Shown piece after piece: positions 48,946 through 57,998 of a DNA stretch of 64,000 nucleotides. The position numbers and the translations under genes are program-made. The notes beneath the pieces are model-generated. The model was not told the origin of the DNA. It ran no database searches and saw nothing but the letters and a program-made list of their open reading frames with translations. The DNA is from an uncultured Carboxylicivirga sp. (GTDB taxonomy: Bacteria; Bacteroidota; Bacteroidia; Bacteroidales; Marinilabiliaceae): contig NZ_OY771430.1 of NCBI RefSeq assembly GCF_963674565.1, positions 5,642,001 through 5,706,000 of the forward strand, in the 5' to 3' direction. Every line of letters begins with the position of its first letter. Position 1 is the first letter of the stretch.

Positions 48946-50904
48946 ATGAAAAATAATGTTTTAGCATTCTTTATGATTGGAATTTTAAATCTGTTGATAG
49001 TTCCAACACAAGCAAAGGATTATAAAATAAGTTCCCCTGATGGTAGCATAATAACATCAGTAACCGTTGGCGAAGATATTGCCTGGTCGGCTAGTGTAAA
49101 TGGTCAAATATTATTTGATCATAATAAATTAGGGTTAGAATTAAATGGAAAAAACCTTGTTACATCGCCAAAGGTTTTAAAGAAAAAGACAAGCTCTGTT
49201 TCCGATGTGGTGAAGGTACCTGTACCTGCAAAAACAACTACTATTAAGAATGAGTACAACGAGCTTAGATTGTTATTTAATAATGATTTTTCAATCAGTT
49301 TCAGAGTCTTTAATAATGGCATTGCTTACCGATTTGAAACGTCTAAAGATGGGGAGGTGATTGTTAATAATGAGCAGGTTGATCTTAATTTCGCAAATGA
49401 TTTTCCTATTTTATTTCCTGAAGAACAATCATTACTTTCTCATTATGAGCGTTTATACATCGAGGATAAATTATCATCTTTTGAAGAAGGTAAATTTTGT
49501 TCGTTGCCAACCGTTGTAAAAGGTGGCGATAATATTAAAATTGGTATAACAGAAGCAGATTTATATGATTATCCCGGTTTATTTTTAGAAACTACCGGCA
49601 AAACAGTTTTGAAAAGTAAGTTTCCAAAAGTTATTCTGGAGTCTGTCGAAAAAGGTGACCGAGGTATTGAAATAAAAAAGAGTGCAGATTATATAGCCAA
49701 GACGAATGGAACCAGAACATTTCCATGGCGGGTATTTATGATTAGCCGTGAAGATAAAGAGCTGGTTGAAAACCAAATGGTGTATTTATTATCGAGATCT
49801 TGTGAATTGGACGATGTTTCCTGGATAAAACCGGGTTTGGTTGCCTGGGACTGGTGGAATGACAATAATCTGCACGGGGTTGACTTTAAGGCCGGAATCA
49901 ATAATCAGACTTACAAATATTACATCGATTTTGCATCGAAATATGGTATTCCTTATATCATTCTGGATGAAGGATGGTCAAAAACCACAACTAATGTGCT
50001 GGAGCCAAATCCTGAGATTGATATTCCTGAGCTGGTAGCTTACGGAAAAGAAAAAAATGTGGATATTATCCTTTGGTCATTATGGGGACCAATCGATAAA
50101 GATATGGATAGAATACTGGATCGTTTTAAAGAATGGGGAGCGAAAGGTATTAAAGTTGACTTTATGGCTCAGGCAGGACAGGAAATGGTAAATTACTATG
50201 AAAGGGTTGCCAAAGCCTGTGCCGAACGCAAGTTGTTGGTTGATTATCATGGAGCGTATAAGCCTTCTGGACTTCGCAGGGCGTATCCAAATATTGTGAA
50301 TTATGAAGGAGTGAAAGGGCTTGAAAATACCAAATGGACTGATATTATAACACCAGAACATGATGTAACATTACCTTTTACAAGAATGTTAGCAGGTCCT
50401 ATGGATTTTACTCCTGGTGCTATGCATAATGCTCACAAAAAGGATTTTACTGCAAGTTTTTCTAATCCTATGAGCTTGGGGACAAGATGCCATCAGATTG
50501 CCATGTATGCAGTATATGATGCTCCGCTACAAATGTTGAGTGATAGTCCTTCTAATTATTACAAGGAAAAGGAATGTACTCAATTCATCAGCCAGTTTAA
50601 AACTGTTTGGGATGATACCAAAGTGCTTGATGCTAAGGTTGGTGATTATATTGTTACTGCTCGTAAAAGTGGTTCTGACTGGTATATTGGAGCCATGACA
50701 GATTATGATGCAAGGACTTTAAAAATTGATCTTTCCTTTTTAGAAGATGGTGAATATGAGATTGAAATTATGCAGGATGGGTTGAATGCAGGTAAGGCTG
50801 CTGTTGATTATGTCCATCTCAAAAAGAAAGTAAATAAAAGCTCAGAACTTGAAATTCCAATGGTCTCAGGTGGAGGATGGGCCGCAATTTGCAGAAAACT
50901 TTAG
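48946..50904 (+). CDS. GH97 family glycoside hydrolase
   Basis: The signal peptide ends in PTQAKD, and the 652-residue chain has the GH97 order: N-terminal beta-sandwich (ISSPDGSIITSVTVG, FRVFNNGIAYRFE), a (beta/alpha)8 barrel and a C-terminal beta domain (GDYIVTARKSGSDWYIGAMTD). Barrel motifs include VAWDWWND, YIILDEGWS and GIKVDFMAQAG with Asp405, and NYEGVKGLE with Glu454. In this family an Asp at the KVDF position is, from what I recall, the nucleophile of retaining alpha-galactosidase-type members, whereas SusB-like inverting alpha-glucosidases use glutamates. So alpha-galactosidase-like action is the better guess, not proven. I chose ATG 48946; an in-frame TTG just before it adds one residue only. 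Confidence 0.92.
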   Translation: MKNNVLAFFMIGILNLLIVPTQAKDYKISSPDGSIITSVTVGEDIAWSASVNGQILFDHNKLGLELNGKNLVTSPKVLKKKTSSVSDVVKVPVPAKTTTIKNEYNELRLLFNNDFSISFRVFNNGIAYRFETSKDGEVIVNNEQVDLNFANDFPILFPEEQSLLSHYERLYIEDKLSSFEEGKFCSLPTVVKGGDNIKIGITEADLYDYPGLFLETTGKTVLKSKFPKVILESVEKGDRGIEIKKSADYIAKTNGTRTFPWRVFMISREDKELVENQMVYLLSRSCELDDVSWIKPGLVAWDWWNDNNLHGVDFKAGINNQTYKYYIDFASKYGIPYIILDEGWSKTTTNVLEPNPEIDIPELVAYGKEKNVDIILWSLWGPIDKDMDRILDRFKEWGAKGIKVDFMAQAGQEMVNYYERVAKACAERKLLVDYHGAYKPSGLRRAYPNIVNYEGVKGLENTKWTDIITPEHDVTLPFTRMLAGPMDFTPGAMHNAHKKDFTASFSNPMSLGTRCHQIAMYAVYDAPLQMLSDSPSNYYKEKECTQFISQFKTVWDDTKVLDAKVGDYIVTARKSGSDWYIGAMTDYDARTLKIDLSFLEDGEYEIEIMQDGLNAGKAAVDYVHLKKKVNKSSELEIPMVSGGGWAAICRKL

Positions 50905-50977
50905 TAACGATTAAAGCTGTATAAACTGAAATAATGTAAATGTCAAATACAGAAGAATCATAATAATTAACTCTTTT

Positions 50978-51009
50978 AGAGACCTGTTTATGATAGCAGG
51001 TCTCTTTTT
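50978..51009 (+). terminator. Terminator between GH97 and the third sulfatase
   Basis: AGAGACCTG and CAGGTCTCT form a perfect 9-pair stem with a 10-base loop and a run of five T. An ATG that would extend the next gene (50990) lies in the loop, which argues against it as a start codon. Confidence 0.88.
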
Positions 51010-51025
51010 ATTTAATTTAATAGCT

Positions 51026-52366
51026 ATGAACTGTTTAAGAAGATGCTTTTATTTTCTATTTGCTTTAGCTACTCTTTTGGGGTGCAATGTAGAAAATACT
51101 GAAAATGTAAAACCCAACGTAATTATCATTTACACTGATGACCAAGGGGCAATTGACTTAAACAGTTTTGGAGCACATGACCTGGTAACTCCGAATATGG
51201 ATAAGCTGGTTAATAGCGGAGTTAAATTTACCCAGTTTTATGGTGCGCCTATTTGTTCACCTTCCCGGGCTGGACTGCTAACCGGCAAAACACCTCAGCG
51301 AGCAGGAGTTCCCGGTAATGTGAGCGATTTAAGTGATGAGGCCGGAATGCCTACAGAACAATATACCATAGCGGAAATGTTTAAAGATGCCGGCTATAAA
51401 ACAGCTCATATTGGTAAATGGCATTTAGGTCAGGGGAAAGATAAACAGCCCAATGCACAGGGATTTGATTATTCTTTTGGTCATTTGGTTGGTTGTATTG
51501 ACAATTATTCTCATTTCTTTTATTGGTCAGGACCAAATCGTCACGATTTGTATAGAAATGGGGAAGAAGTATTTTATCCGGGTAAGTACTTTCCTGATTT
51601 AATGGTAGAGGAAGCTTCCTCCTTTATGGAAGCAAATAAATCAAAGCCATTCTTCATGTATTTTGCCATTAATATGCCTCATTATCCCTATCAGGGATCA
51701 ACAGAATGGTTGAAGTATTATCAGGAGAAAGGTGTTGCTTATCCAAGAGATTTATATGCTGCCTTTTTATCAACCCAGGACGACGAAATAGGTAAGTTAA
51801 TGAATAAACTGGAAGAGTTAGGTTTAAAAGAAAATACCATTGTTGTATTGCAGGCCGATAACGGATTTTCAAGAGAAGAAAGAGCTCATCGAGGAGGAGG
51901 AAATGCGGGTGTTTACAGAGGATCAAAGTTTAGTTTGTTTGAAGGAGGTATTCGTGTTCCGGCTGCCATAAGCTGGCCTAAGAATATTAAAAGTGGAGAA
52001 ACCAGAAATCAGTTGGCTGTAAATGCTGATTGGATGCCAACACTTGCTGATCTTTGTGACATAGAGCTTGATAGATCAGAATTAGACGGGAAAAGCTTAG
52101 TTTCGCTGATCCAAAATGTTGATGATTCTACAAAACATCAAACCTTTTGTTGGAAATCGGGCAGAAGTTGGGCAGCAAGAAAAGGAGACTGGAAATTACT
52201 TGGTTATCCGTTTGAACAAGGTGTTAAAATTGCTGAATCTGATTCTTTGTTTCTGGTAAATCTTAAAGATGATGCAGGTGAAACAAATAATTTAGTCCAG
52301 GCATATCCTGATATTGTAAAAGTGTTACAGAATCAATATGATACGTGGTTATTAAGCAATAATTAG
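51026..52366 (+). CDS. Type I (S1 family) sulfatase lipoprotein
   Basis: This is the third formylglycine sulfatase in the window. The maturation signature CSPSRAGLLTG has its Cys at residue 77; metal-ligand motifs YTDDQGAIDL and LQADNGFSRE and the GKWHLGQ motif are present. A lipoprotein signal ends in LLGC at residue 20. I chose ATG 51026, because the in-frame ATG at 50990 lies in the loop of an intrinsic terminator and would put sequence ahead of the signal peptide. The 446-residue chain is shorter than the two PUL A sulfatases. The TDDQG variant of the first metal motif, in place of the VDDxG seen in the other two, marks a different subfamily. It needs maturation by an enzyme encoded elsewhere. 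Confidence 0.93.
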   Translation: MNCLRRCFYFLFALATLLGCNVENTENVKPNVIIIYTDDQGAIDLNSFGAHDLVTPNMDKLVNSGVKFTQFYGAPICSPSRAGLLTGKTPQRAGVPGNVSDLSDEAGMPTEQYTIAEMFKDAGYKTAHIGKWHLGQGKDKQPNAQGFDYSFGHLVGCIDNYSHFFYWSGPNRHDLYRNGEEVFYPGKYFPDLMVEEASSFMEANKSKPFFMYFAINMPHYPYQGSTEWLKYYQEKGVAYPRDLYAAFLSTQDDEIGKLMNKLEELGLKENTIVVLQADNGFSREERAHRGGGNAGVYRGSKFSLFEGGIRVPAAISWPKNIKSGETRNQLAVNADWMPTLADLCDIELDRSELDGKSLVSLIQNVDDSTKHQTFCWKSGRSWAARKGDWKLLGYPFEQGVKIAESDSLFLVNLKDDAGETNNLVQAYPDIVKVLQNQYDTWLLSNN

Positions 52367-52466
52367 CTTAATGGTCAACTAGATAATTCTATTTATTTTA
52401 TAATAATAAACTCCATCGATAATTTAGTGTTTTTTTAAATTAACAATGGAATTTATATTCTTTGAT

Positions 52467-54545
52467 TTAGTTACTTAAAATCAATCGGTCAGTATAAACT
52501 TTTTGGTTTGACAGAACTCTTACCAGATAAATACCTTTTTGTAAGGAACTTAGGTTAATGTTTCCTTTGTTGATTGATTTTAATGAGGTTACTGCTCTTC
52601 CATTGATGTCAAATAATTGATATTGTCCTTTCTCTGATACGATCTCATTTGAAAACTCAATATTTCCAGAAGTGGGGTTTGGAAAAAATAATTTAGAACC
52701 CGGGTCAAAGTCTGATAATGCTATATCGGTTGATTGTTCTTCAAAACTTTTATTAATACCTACTTCCATTACCAACTTTATCTGGTCAGGTGTTAGAATT
52801 TCACGTGTCCAGAAAAGTTCGTCGAGACTACCATAAAGAAAAGCTCTTTCTTCTGTTTTAAACGAACCCATTACAAACGGACCAACCGATTGTTCAGTTC
52901 CAAAATCAGCTACACCTTTTAATTTTCCATTTACATAAATACTTTTAATTCCTTTATCTGCATCATGTACAATTGTTATATGATACCATATTCCGGCTTC
53001 GATGGTCTCGGTACTTTGCACTCTTAGAGCACTTTCAAAGCTGGAAGGATAATCTCCACTTAAAATCTCCATCATAATTCTTCCAGGAGGTGTCCCTTCA
53101 TCCGGATCTTTTTGGTGTAAAATTGTCATTGCGGCATTTGCTATACTGGTTGGCTGATCCATTTTTACCCAAACACCTAGAGTACTGCTTTCTGCACCAA
53201 CATTTATGAGTGCATTCTGTGCAGTTACGTATGAATTGTTGTTAAAATGGAGTGCTTTACCAAATTTACCGTCATTATATTGTTCTGTACCGTTATTCAA
53301 AATAAATTCGGTGTTTTGAGGTGAGCCATCAGTTAAGTTGTCATCAAATTCGAACTGCATAAACATTTTTGTTGGATCAAGAGGTTGCAAAGGCTCGTCA
53401 ACAGTATTGGCAGAAGCTTCCTGAATCTTATAGAAATCATCAATAAAGGCATAATTAAACTGGTTATCCCCGGTTTCAGGATCATCTTCGATAGTAACAG
53501 CAGCAATCAGATTATTAAGCAGCCATGGGACTGTTGTCTCATCAAAGTTGGTGCCCCAGCTAATCTGGTATGAATAAGTCGCAACATTAAAAGATTTATA
53601 TTGAGATAAAATCTCGTAAACTTCCCAAAGGTAATTCTTACGATCTTCGAACCATGAGCACTGACTTAAGAAGTTATCCCATTCTGCCTTGGGGCGTCGA
53701 CTGTTCAGTGCATATCTGATGTACTCATAAACTTTCATTGTCTGAGAATAACCATATTGTGTAGCAAATGAAGAAGGGATGGTCGTACCAGTATAGGCCT
53801 GCCACCAAAAAACCAATGAAAACTCAGTCATTAGAATTTTCTGATCATCCCTGATTCGATCATTGGCATAACTATACATAGCCGGTATCTCAGTCAGGTA
53901 TTGATGATGAATATGAATATCAATTCCTTCGATCCATGGGTTTTCTTTTACAAAATCAAGCATTGCAAGAACTCCAGGGATACGCCAACTCTCATAATAA
54001 AGCTTATTAAAAGCCCCAAAATAAATGGGAATGTTCTCCTTGCCACTTCGATATTCGTTCACCCTGTTCAGCATATACTGATAAAATGCAGGTAACCGAT
54101 TGTTCTTTTCATCATTATTCATGGATTCTATATATGGTTCGTTTCCAACAACGATGATGTCAATTTTACCCCATACCCGATCCAGAAAGCTCTGAAGAAA
54201 ATCATTATAGGCTGCAATCTCGGTACTTGTTGTATCTGGATATGATTTAGTATGAAAATTCCATTTAATATTAAGAATGGTTTTAAAACCTGCATCCTGA
54301 AGATTTAGGAAATCTTCAAGTTGATCGGTTGGATCAGTTAATTTATTCTGATCTGAGTAATAAGAGAAAAAGTCGAAGAAGCCACGTACCCATGTAGTTT
54401 TGGTTCTGGCTATCTTTTCAACATCTTCGGCATGAAAAAGTGATTCATTAAAATTGACTCCCATTTCCTGAGCATGGGCCATATAAAAGGTGGAAAAAAA
54501 GCAAATAGATAGAAAGACTTTTAAAGCCAGATTTTTCATATTCAT
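52467..54545 (-). CDS. Clan GH-A-like glycosidase with LamG and T9SS sorting domain
   Basis: A signal peptide (to AHAQ, about residue 26) is followed by a TIM-barrel domain to about residue 370. The acid/base candidate Glu136 is in IVVGNEPYI and the nucleophile candidate Glu241 in ILMTEFSLVFWW, in the clan GH-A order and reminiscent of GH39/GH5-like enzymes, but I cannot name a family. A LamG domain lies at about 395-605 and is clearly related to the free LamG protein at 22016-22975 (both have HQKD, PGRIxME, GKFG and KxxDQ/MDQ segments). A type IX sorting domain (FFPNPTSGNIEF) ends the 692 residues. The gene is convergent with the third sulfatase (100-base gap) and divergent from an SGNH esterase gene. 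Two in-frame ATGs (54545 and 54539) are near the predicted transcription start. Confidence 0.8.
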   Translation of the reverse strand: MNMKNLALKVFLSICFFSTFYMAHAQEMGVNFNESLFHAEDVEKIARTKTTWVRGFFDFFSYYSDQNKLTDPTDQLEDFLNLQDAGFKTILNIKWNFHTKSYPDTTSTEIAAYNDFLQSFLDRVWGKIDIIVVGNEPYIESMNNDEKNNRLPAFYQYMLNRVNEYRSGKENIPIYFGAFNKLYYESWRIPGVLAMLDFVKENPWIEGIDIHIHHQYLTEIPAMYSYANDRIRDDQKILMTEFSLVFWWQAYTGTTIPSSFATQYGYSQTMKVYEYIRYALNSRRPKAEWDNFLSQCSWFEDRKNYLWEVYEILSQYKSFNVATYSYQISWGTNFDETTVPWLLNNLIAAVTIEDDPETGDNQFNYAFIDDFYKIQEASANTVDEPLQPLDPTKMFMQFEFDDNLTDGSPQNTEFILNNGTEQYNDGKFGKALHFNNNSYVTAQNALINVGAESSTLGVWVKMDQPTSIANAAMTILHQKDPDEGTPPGRIMMEILSGDYPSSFESALRVQSTETIEAGIWYHITIVHDADKGIKSIYVNGKLKGVADFGTEQSVGPFVMGSFKTEERAFLYGSLDELFWTREILTPDQIKLVMEVGINKSFEEQSTDIALSDFDPGSKLFFPNPTSGNIEFSNEIVSEKGQYQLFDINGRAVTSLKSINKGNINLSSLQKGIYLVRVLSNQKVYTDRLILSN

Positions 54546-54549
54546 TGGA

Positions 54550-54578
54550 CAAACATATTAAGGTTTAAACTTTTCAAA
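54550..54578 (-). promoter_or_regulatory. Promoter of the GH-A/LamG gene, nearly leaderless
   Basis: On the minus strand, TTTG (54578-54575), a 17-base spacer and TATGTTTG (54557-54550) fit the Bacteroidota promoter. The -7 element ends only 4 bases before the first ATG, so transcription would begin at or next to the start codon. Confidence 0.5.
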
Positions 54579-54798
54579 TGTACAGTTTACTGTTTTTTTC
54601 TCTACGGACTAATGTTAATATTGATGGAACTATTGTTCAGAAAACATTTATTTATGCTGAGATGAACAATATTAACAAATACGGGAACCTGGTTTTGTGT
54701 TTTTCCAATCTTAAAAACAGCACAAAGTATATAGTAAATAAGTAGTGTGAGAATAAATTCTACCTTTAGGTTTTACTTTTATCTAAAAATTAAAATCT

Positions 54799-55548
54799 AT
54801 GATATTCGTACGGTTAAGATATGTTTGTTCTGTAGTAATCTTCTTTACTTTTCTTAACTCAGTTAGTTCTCAAACGAATAAAGTCAAGATGGCTTTTATT
54901 GGCAATAGCATCACTGCCGGGGTTTATGATTACAAAAAATCAGATGTAAATGAATCCTATGCTACTAAGTTTGCAAAGTTGATGCAAGAGGTTTATGGTG
55001 ATACTTTAGAGACTTATAATGCCGGAGTTTCAGGCCGAACACTAACCAAACACGGACCAGCTCCCATCTGGAATGAAGATGTATTTGAAAATGCTTTGAA
55101 ATACCAACCTGATATTTGTTTGATAGCTCTGGGAACAAACGATTCTAAACCTTCGCTTTTTGATATGGTTCAGAAAGAGTTTTATAACGATTACCAGAAT
55201 ATGATTGATACTTTCAAGAGTGTTAATCCAGACATTGTTTTTATTGTATGTTTGCCACCTCCGATCTGGGAAGGTCATCCGTATTCTCCAAAAGATCCTC
55301 AGAAGGATACATTGTTAGTAAAGTATACCATCCCATTAATCGATTCAATTGCTGTAACAAATGATCTTTTGGTTGTTGATTTTCACACTTCTTTTATTGG
55401 CAAATCACAATACTTTACAGATAAACTTCATCCCAACCCGGAGGGAAGTAAAGAAATGGCAAACATACTTTTTGACAGGTTCAGAAAAGAAGATTTGATT
55501 CATAAAACATTGAAGATGAAAGATTCAGTTATAATCTATAATAATTAA
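54799..55548 (+). CDS. SGNH/GDSL-type hydrolase, probable esterase
   Basis: This is a secreted serine esterase of the SGNH fold, probably removing acetyl (or another acyl) groups from a glycan. A signal peptide ends around residue 25 (SVSSQ). Block I is FIGNSITAG with Ser37, block II has the Gly of NAGVSGRT, block III is LGTNDS with Asn114, and block V is DKLHPN with Asp208 and His211, completing the triad. The length is 249 residues. It is divergent from the GH-A/LamG gene and convergent with the GH35 gene, with 30 bases between stop codons. Its place beside galactosidase and sulfatase genes favours a glycan deacetylase role, although a phospholipase or unrelated esterase cannot be excluded. 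Confidence 0.85.
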   Translation: MIFVRLRYVCSVVIFFTFLNSVSSQTNKVKMAFIGNSITAGVYDYKKSDVNESYATKFAKLMQEVYGDTLETYNAGVSGRTLTKHGPAPIWNEDVFENALKYQPDICLIALGTNDSKPSLFDMVQKEFYNDYQNMIDTFKSVNPDIVFIVCLPPPIWEGHPYSPKDPQKDTLLVKYTIPLIDSIAVTNDLLVVDFHTSFIGKSQYFTDKLHPNPEGSKEMANILFDRFRKEDLIHKTLKMKDSVIIYNN

Positions 55549-55578
55549 TTAATGAAATGTTTTAATGTAAGATTCGGA

Positions 55579-57972
55579 TCACAATTTTAATATCGTCTTA
55601 TACTCTGGTATAATTTTAAATTCCTTTATTTCTAAATATTTTCCTTTTGTAAACTCCGGTACCTTATTCAGATCTTTCAGGTAGCTGTAATCGGAGTACA
55701 TAGGATGAAAAACAAACACCATCTGATCATCTTTCAAATCTGAAGCAAAGCTTTTTAAACTGAGTTTCCAGGTTCGATTGTGGTAAAAATGATCGGTTAT
55801 CATCTTGCCGTCAATAAACGCCAAGCCACGATCGCCGATGTAATCTATATCCACAAATACATCATTCAGATTTGATATGTCGGATTGCAGTTGTAAAGTA
55901 TATTTGCGTGAGGTAGATTTTTCAATTACCACATCGGGTTTTACTTCGTCAAAAGTGATGGTGTACGAATCAAATCCTTTACACACTGACTTGGCTTTTT
56001 TAATGTTTGCCGATGAAGCAGCTAAATCTCGTTTTTGAGACGGGAAGATGTGGATATGATTTGCCGTTTCACGCGTAATGAATTGTAATTCATTTATATC
56101 CTCCAGAATTAAAGCATCCGAAATATATAAGTCCTCGTTTATTTTAGTGGCGTTAATTGCCATATCTTCCGGTATTACCAGAATACTGGTTTCGTTGGCG
56201 GTAAACGAAAAAGGAGCCGAAGTTTTTGCACTTACCTTTTTCATTCCGTTAACCTCAGTTACTATTGCATTATTCAGTTTCGAGATTTTAGTGTCAGACG
56301 GGAAATTTATTTCAGCATCTATTCCGGTAATGCTATGGAAAATATAGTAATTCATCTCCGGTTTTTTCAGGATTGTAAGTGGCTGAACAGTGGCGGATTT
56401 AATCAGTGCTTTTTGAAGTTGTAGATTAAAAGGTAATATGGCACTGGTCGCTTCAGCAACGTCAAAGGTTCCTTTCGAAGGGAACGAGATGGTCTCATCT
56501 TTGGCTTCAATATTAATGTGTACAGCTTCGATATTCTTAAGGTTGATGTGATCCTGGAAGTTGATGATAAACAGGAATCCGGAATTGCCGTATGAGCGAA
56601 CGGCATATCGTAATGTTTCTGTGTTATCAGCTTTGATATCGGCATTTGTTTCAGGTAAAACGGTTTTCATCGGAGCCAGAATATCGCTGTAAGCATCTAA
56701 AAATAGATGCAGCATGCGCAAATGTTTAAAATGGTAGCGCACTTGTCCGTATTGCCCGATAGGAGCCTGAAAATCGTAATTGATTCGGGGTATTCCGTTT
56801 GCCTCTTCGTTATAGTATTTGCCGTCGAACACCGGAGTTGAACCGCCATGATACATATAATATCCGATTCCGTTTGAACCGCTTCCGATAATGCGGGTCA
56901 TTAAAGGATTTACACTTCGGAAATCGACCACAGGGCGACGAGAATATTTAACCTGAATGCCCGGACCAATTTCTGCTGATATGGATGGGTAGAGGTCGGT
57001 ATCGTAGCTAACCGGGCTGTAATCAGGATTCTTTCTGATGTCTTTAAAAAGATAAAAACTTGATGGACGAGGATCAGACCAGAAAGGATAGGCATAACCT
57101 GCCGTAACCGGTAAGCTCCCTTTTTCAACAATGGTGGCATTTCCCCAGCCTGTTGCAGTATAAATAGGCGTGTCCAGCCCATTTTTCTTAGCCAGTTCTT
57201 TTAGTTTAGTCATATGTTGCTTACCGTATTCTGACCATGGATTTACTCCATCAGTAACGGTAATTTGAGTGTGCGAAAAAGCAGCCTCTCGATCGGGAAC
57301 TGTTCCGTCTTTTTTACTTCCCGGATACATAAATTCCCAGGGAGCTGATGAATGCTGATATTCGTTTTCGAGCTGAATGCCAATTACCGGACCGCCATCT
57401 TTATACAATAGACCGGCTGTTTGTTTGCCAATCTCTCCATACAAACGGTCTACGTATTCCAGATACTCAGGAGCGTTGCTTCTTACTTCAAATGTTCTGC
57501 CGTAAAGCCAGTCGGGCAAGCCTCCGTTACACATTTCACCGTGACAGAACGGACCCACACGAACAATGGCATACAGCTGATGTTTTTCAATAAACTCAAG
57601 AAACTTTTTCAGGTTCAGGTCACCGCTCCAGTCAAAAATGCCTTCTTCACGTTCGTGAAGATTCCAGAATACATAAGTGGCTATGGTGTTAATGCCGCCG
57701 GCTTTCATCTTTAGTATTTCATCTTCCCAGTATTTCTCATCAAAACGGGCATAGTGAAACTCACCAATAATCGGGAAGAAAGGTTTACCGTTTTTCTCGA
57801 TATAATAACTGTTAACGGTAATTTCTTCTCCGGCAGGATTAGAACCACCAAGATTGAGATGCCCACGGATTATTTCCTGCTCCGGCTGATCAATATTGAT
57901 TGTATATGTGGTTTGAGCTTTAATGCCGGATATCAGAAAAACTCCTAGTATAAATGTCGTTATCTTTTGCAT
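55579..57972 (-). CDS. GH35 beta-galactosidase
   Basis: A signal peptide (to GIKAQ) leads into a GH35 TIM barrel. Typical strings are PIIGEFHYARF, TIATYVFWNLHE, VRVGPFCHGE and the acid/base motif QLENEYQ (Glu204), with the nucleophile candidate Glu334 in ISAEIGPG. C-terminal jelly-roll domains complete the 797 residues. The enzyme should release terminal beta-galactose by retention. It is 26 bases downstream of the GH2 gene on the same strand, so the two form an operon. The pair has visibly higher G+C than the SusC/D loci. Some GH35 members act on other sugars such as glucosamine, so beta-galactosidase is the family default rather than a demonstrated activity. Confidence 0.93.
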   Translation of the reverse strand: MQKITTFILGVFLISGIKAQTTYTINIDQPEQEIIRGHLNLGGSNPAGEEITVNSYYIEKNGKPFFPIIGEFHYARFDEKYWEDEILKMKAGGINTIATYVFWNLHEREEGIFDWSGDLNLKKFLEFIEKHQLYAIVRVGPFCHGEMCNGGLPDWLYGRTFEVRSNAPEYLEYVDRLYGEIGKQTAGLLYKDGGPVIGIQLENEYQHSSAPWEFMYPGSKKDGTVPDREAAFSHTQITVTDGVNPWSEYGKQHMTKLKELAKKNGLDTPIYTATGWGNATIVEKGSLPVTAGYAYPFWSDPRPSSFYLFKDIRKNPDYSPVSYDTDLYPSISAEIGPGIQVKYSRRPVVDFRSVNPLMTRIIGSGSNGIGYYMYHGGSTPVFDGKYYNEEANGIPRINYDFQAPIGQYGQVRYHFKHLRMLHLFLDAYSDILAPMKTVLPETNADIKADNTETLRYAVRSYGNSGFLFIINFQDHINLKNIEAVHINIEAKDETISFPSKGTFDVAEATSAILPFNLQLQKALIKSATVQPLTILKKPEMNYYIFHSITGIDAEINFPSDTKISKLNNAIVTEVNGMKKVSAKTSAPFSFTANETSILVIPEDMAINATKINEDLYISDALILEDINELQFITRETANHIHIFPSQKRDLAASSANIKKAKSVCKGFDSYTITFDEVKPDVVIEKSTSRKYTLQLQSDISNLNDVFVDIDYIGDRGLAFIDGKMITDHFYHNRTWKLSLKSFASDLKDDQMVFVFHPMYSDYSYLKDLNKVPEFTKGKYLEIKEFKIIPEYKTILKL

Positions 57973-57998
57973 CTTTATTACTTGTTATATTTAAGTAT

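Noticed and set aside
48467..48967. A 166-codon open frame on the minus strand
   Set aside because: It is antisense to the end of the GH78 gene and the start of GH97, both of which have clear domains; it has no recognisable motif.
50990..51025. Longer N-terminus for the third sulfatase from ATG 50990
   Set aside because: The codon lies in the loop of an intrinsic terminator, and the lipoprotein signal begins at 51026.
52367..52466. Long hairpin between the converging sulfatase and GH-A/LamG genes
   Set aside because: TCCAT/ATGGA and AATTT/AAATT can pair but with large unpaired parts; too weak to call a terminator.
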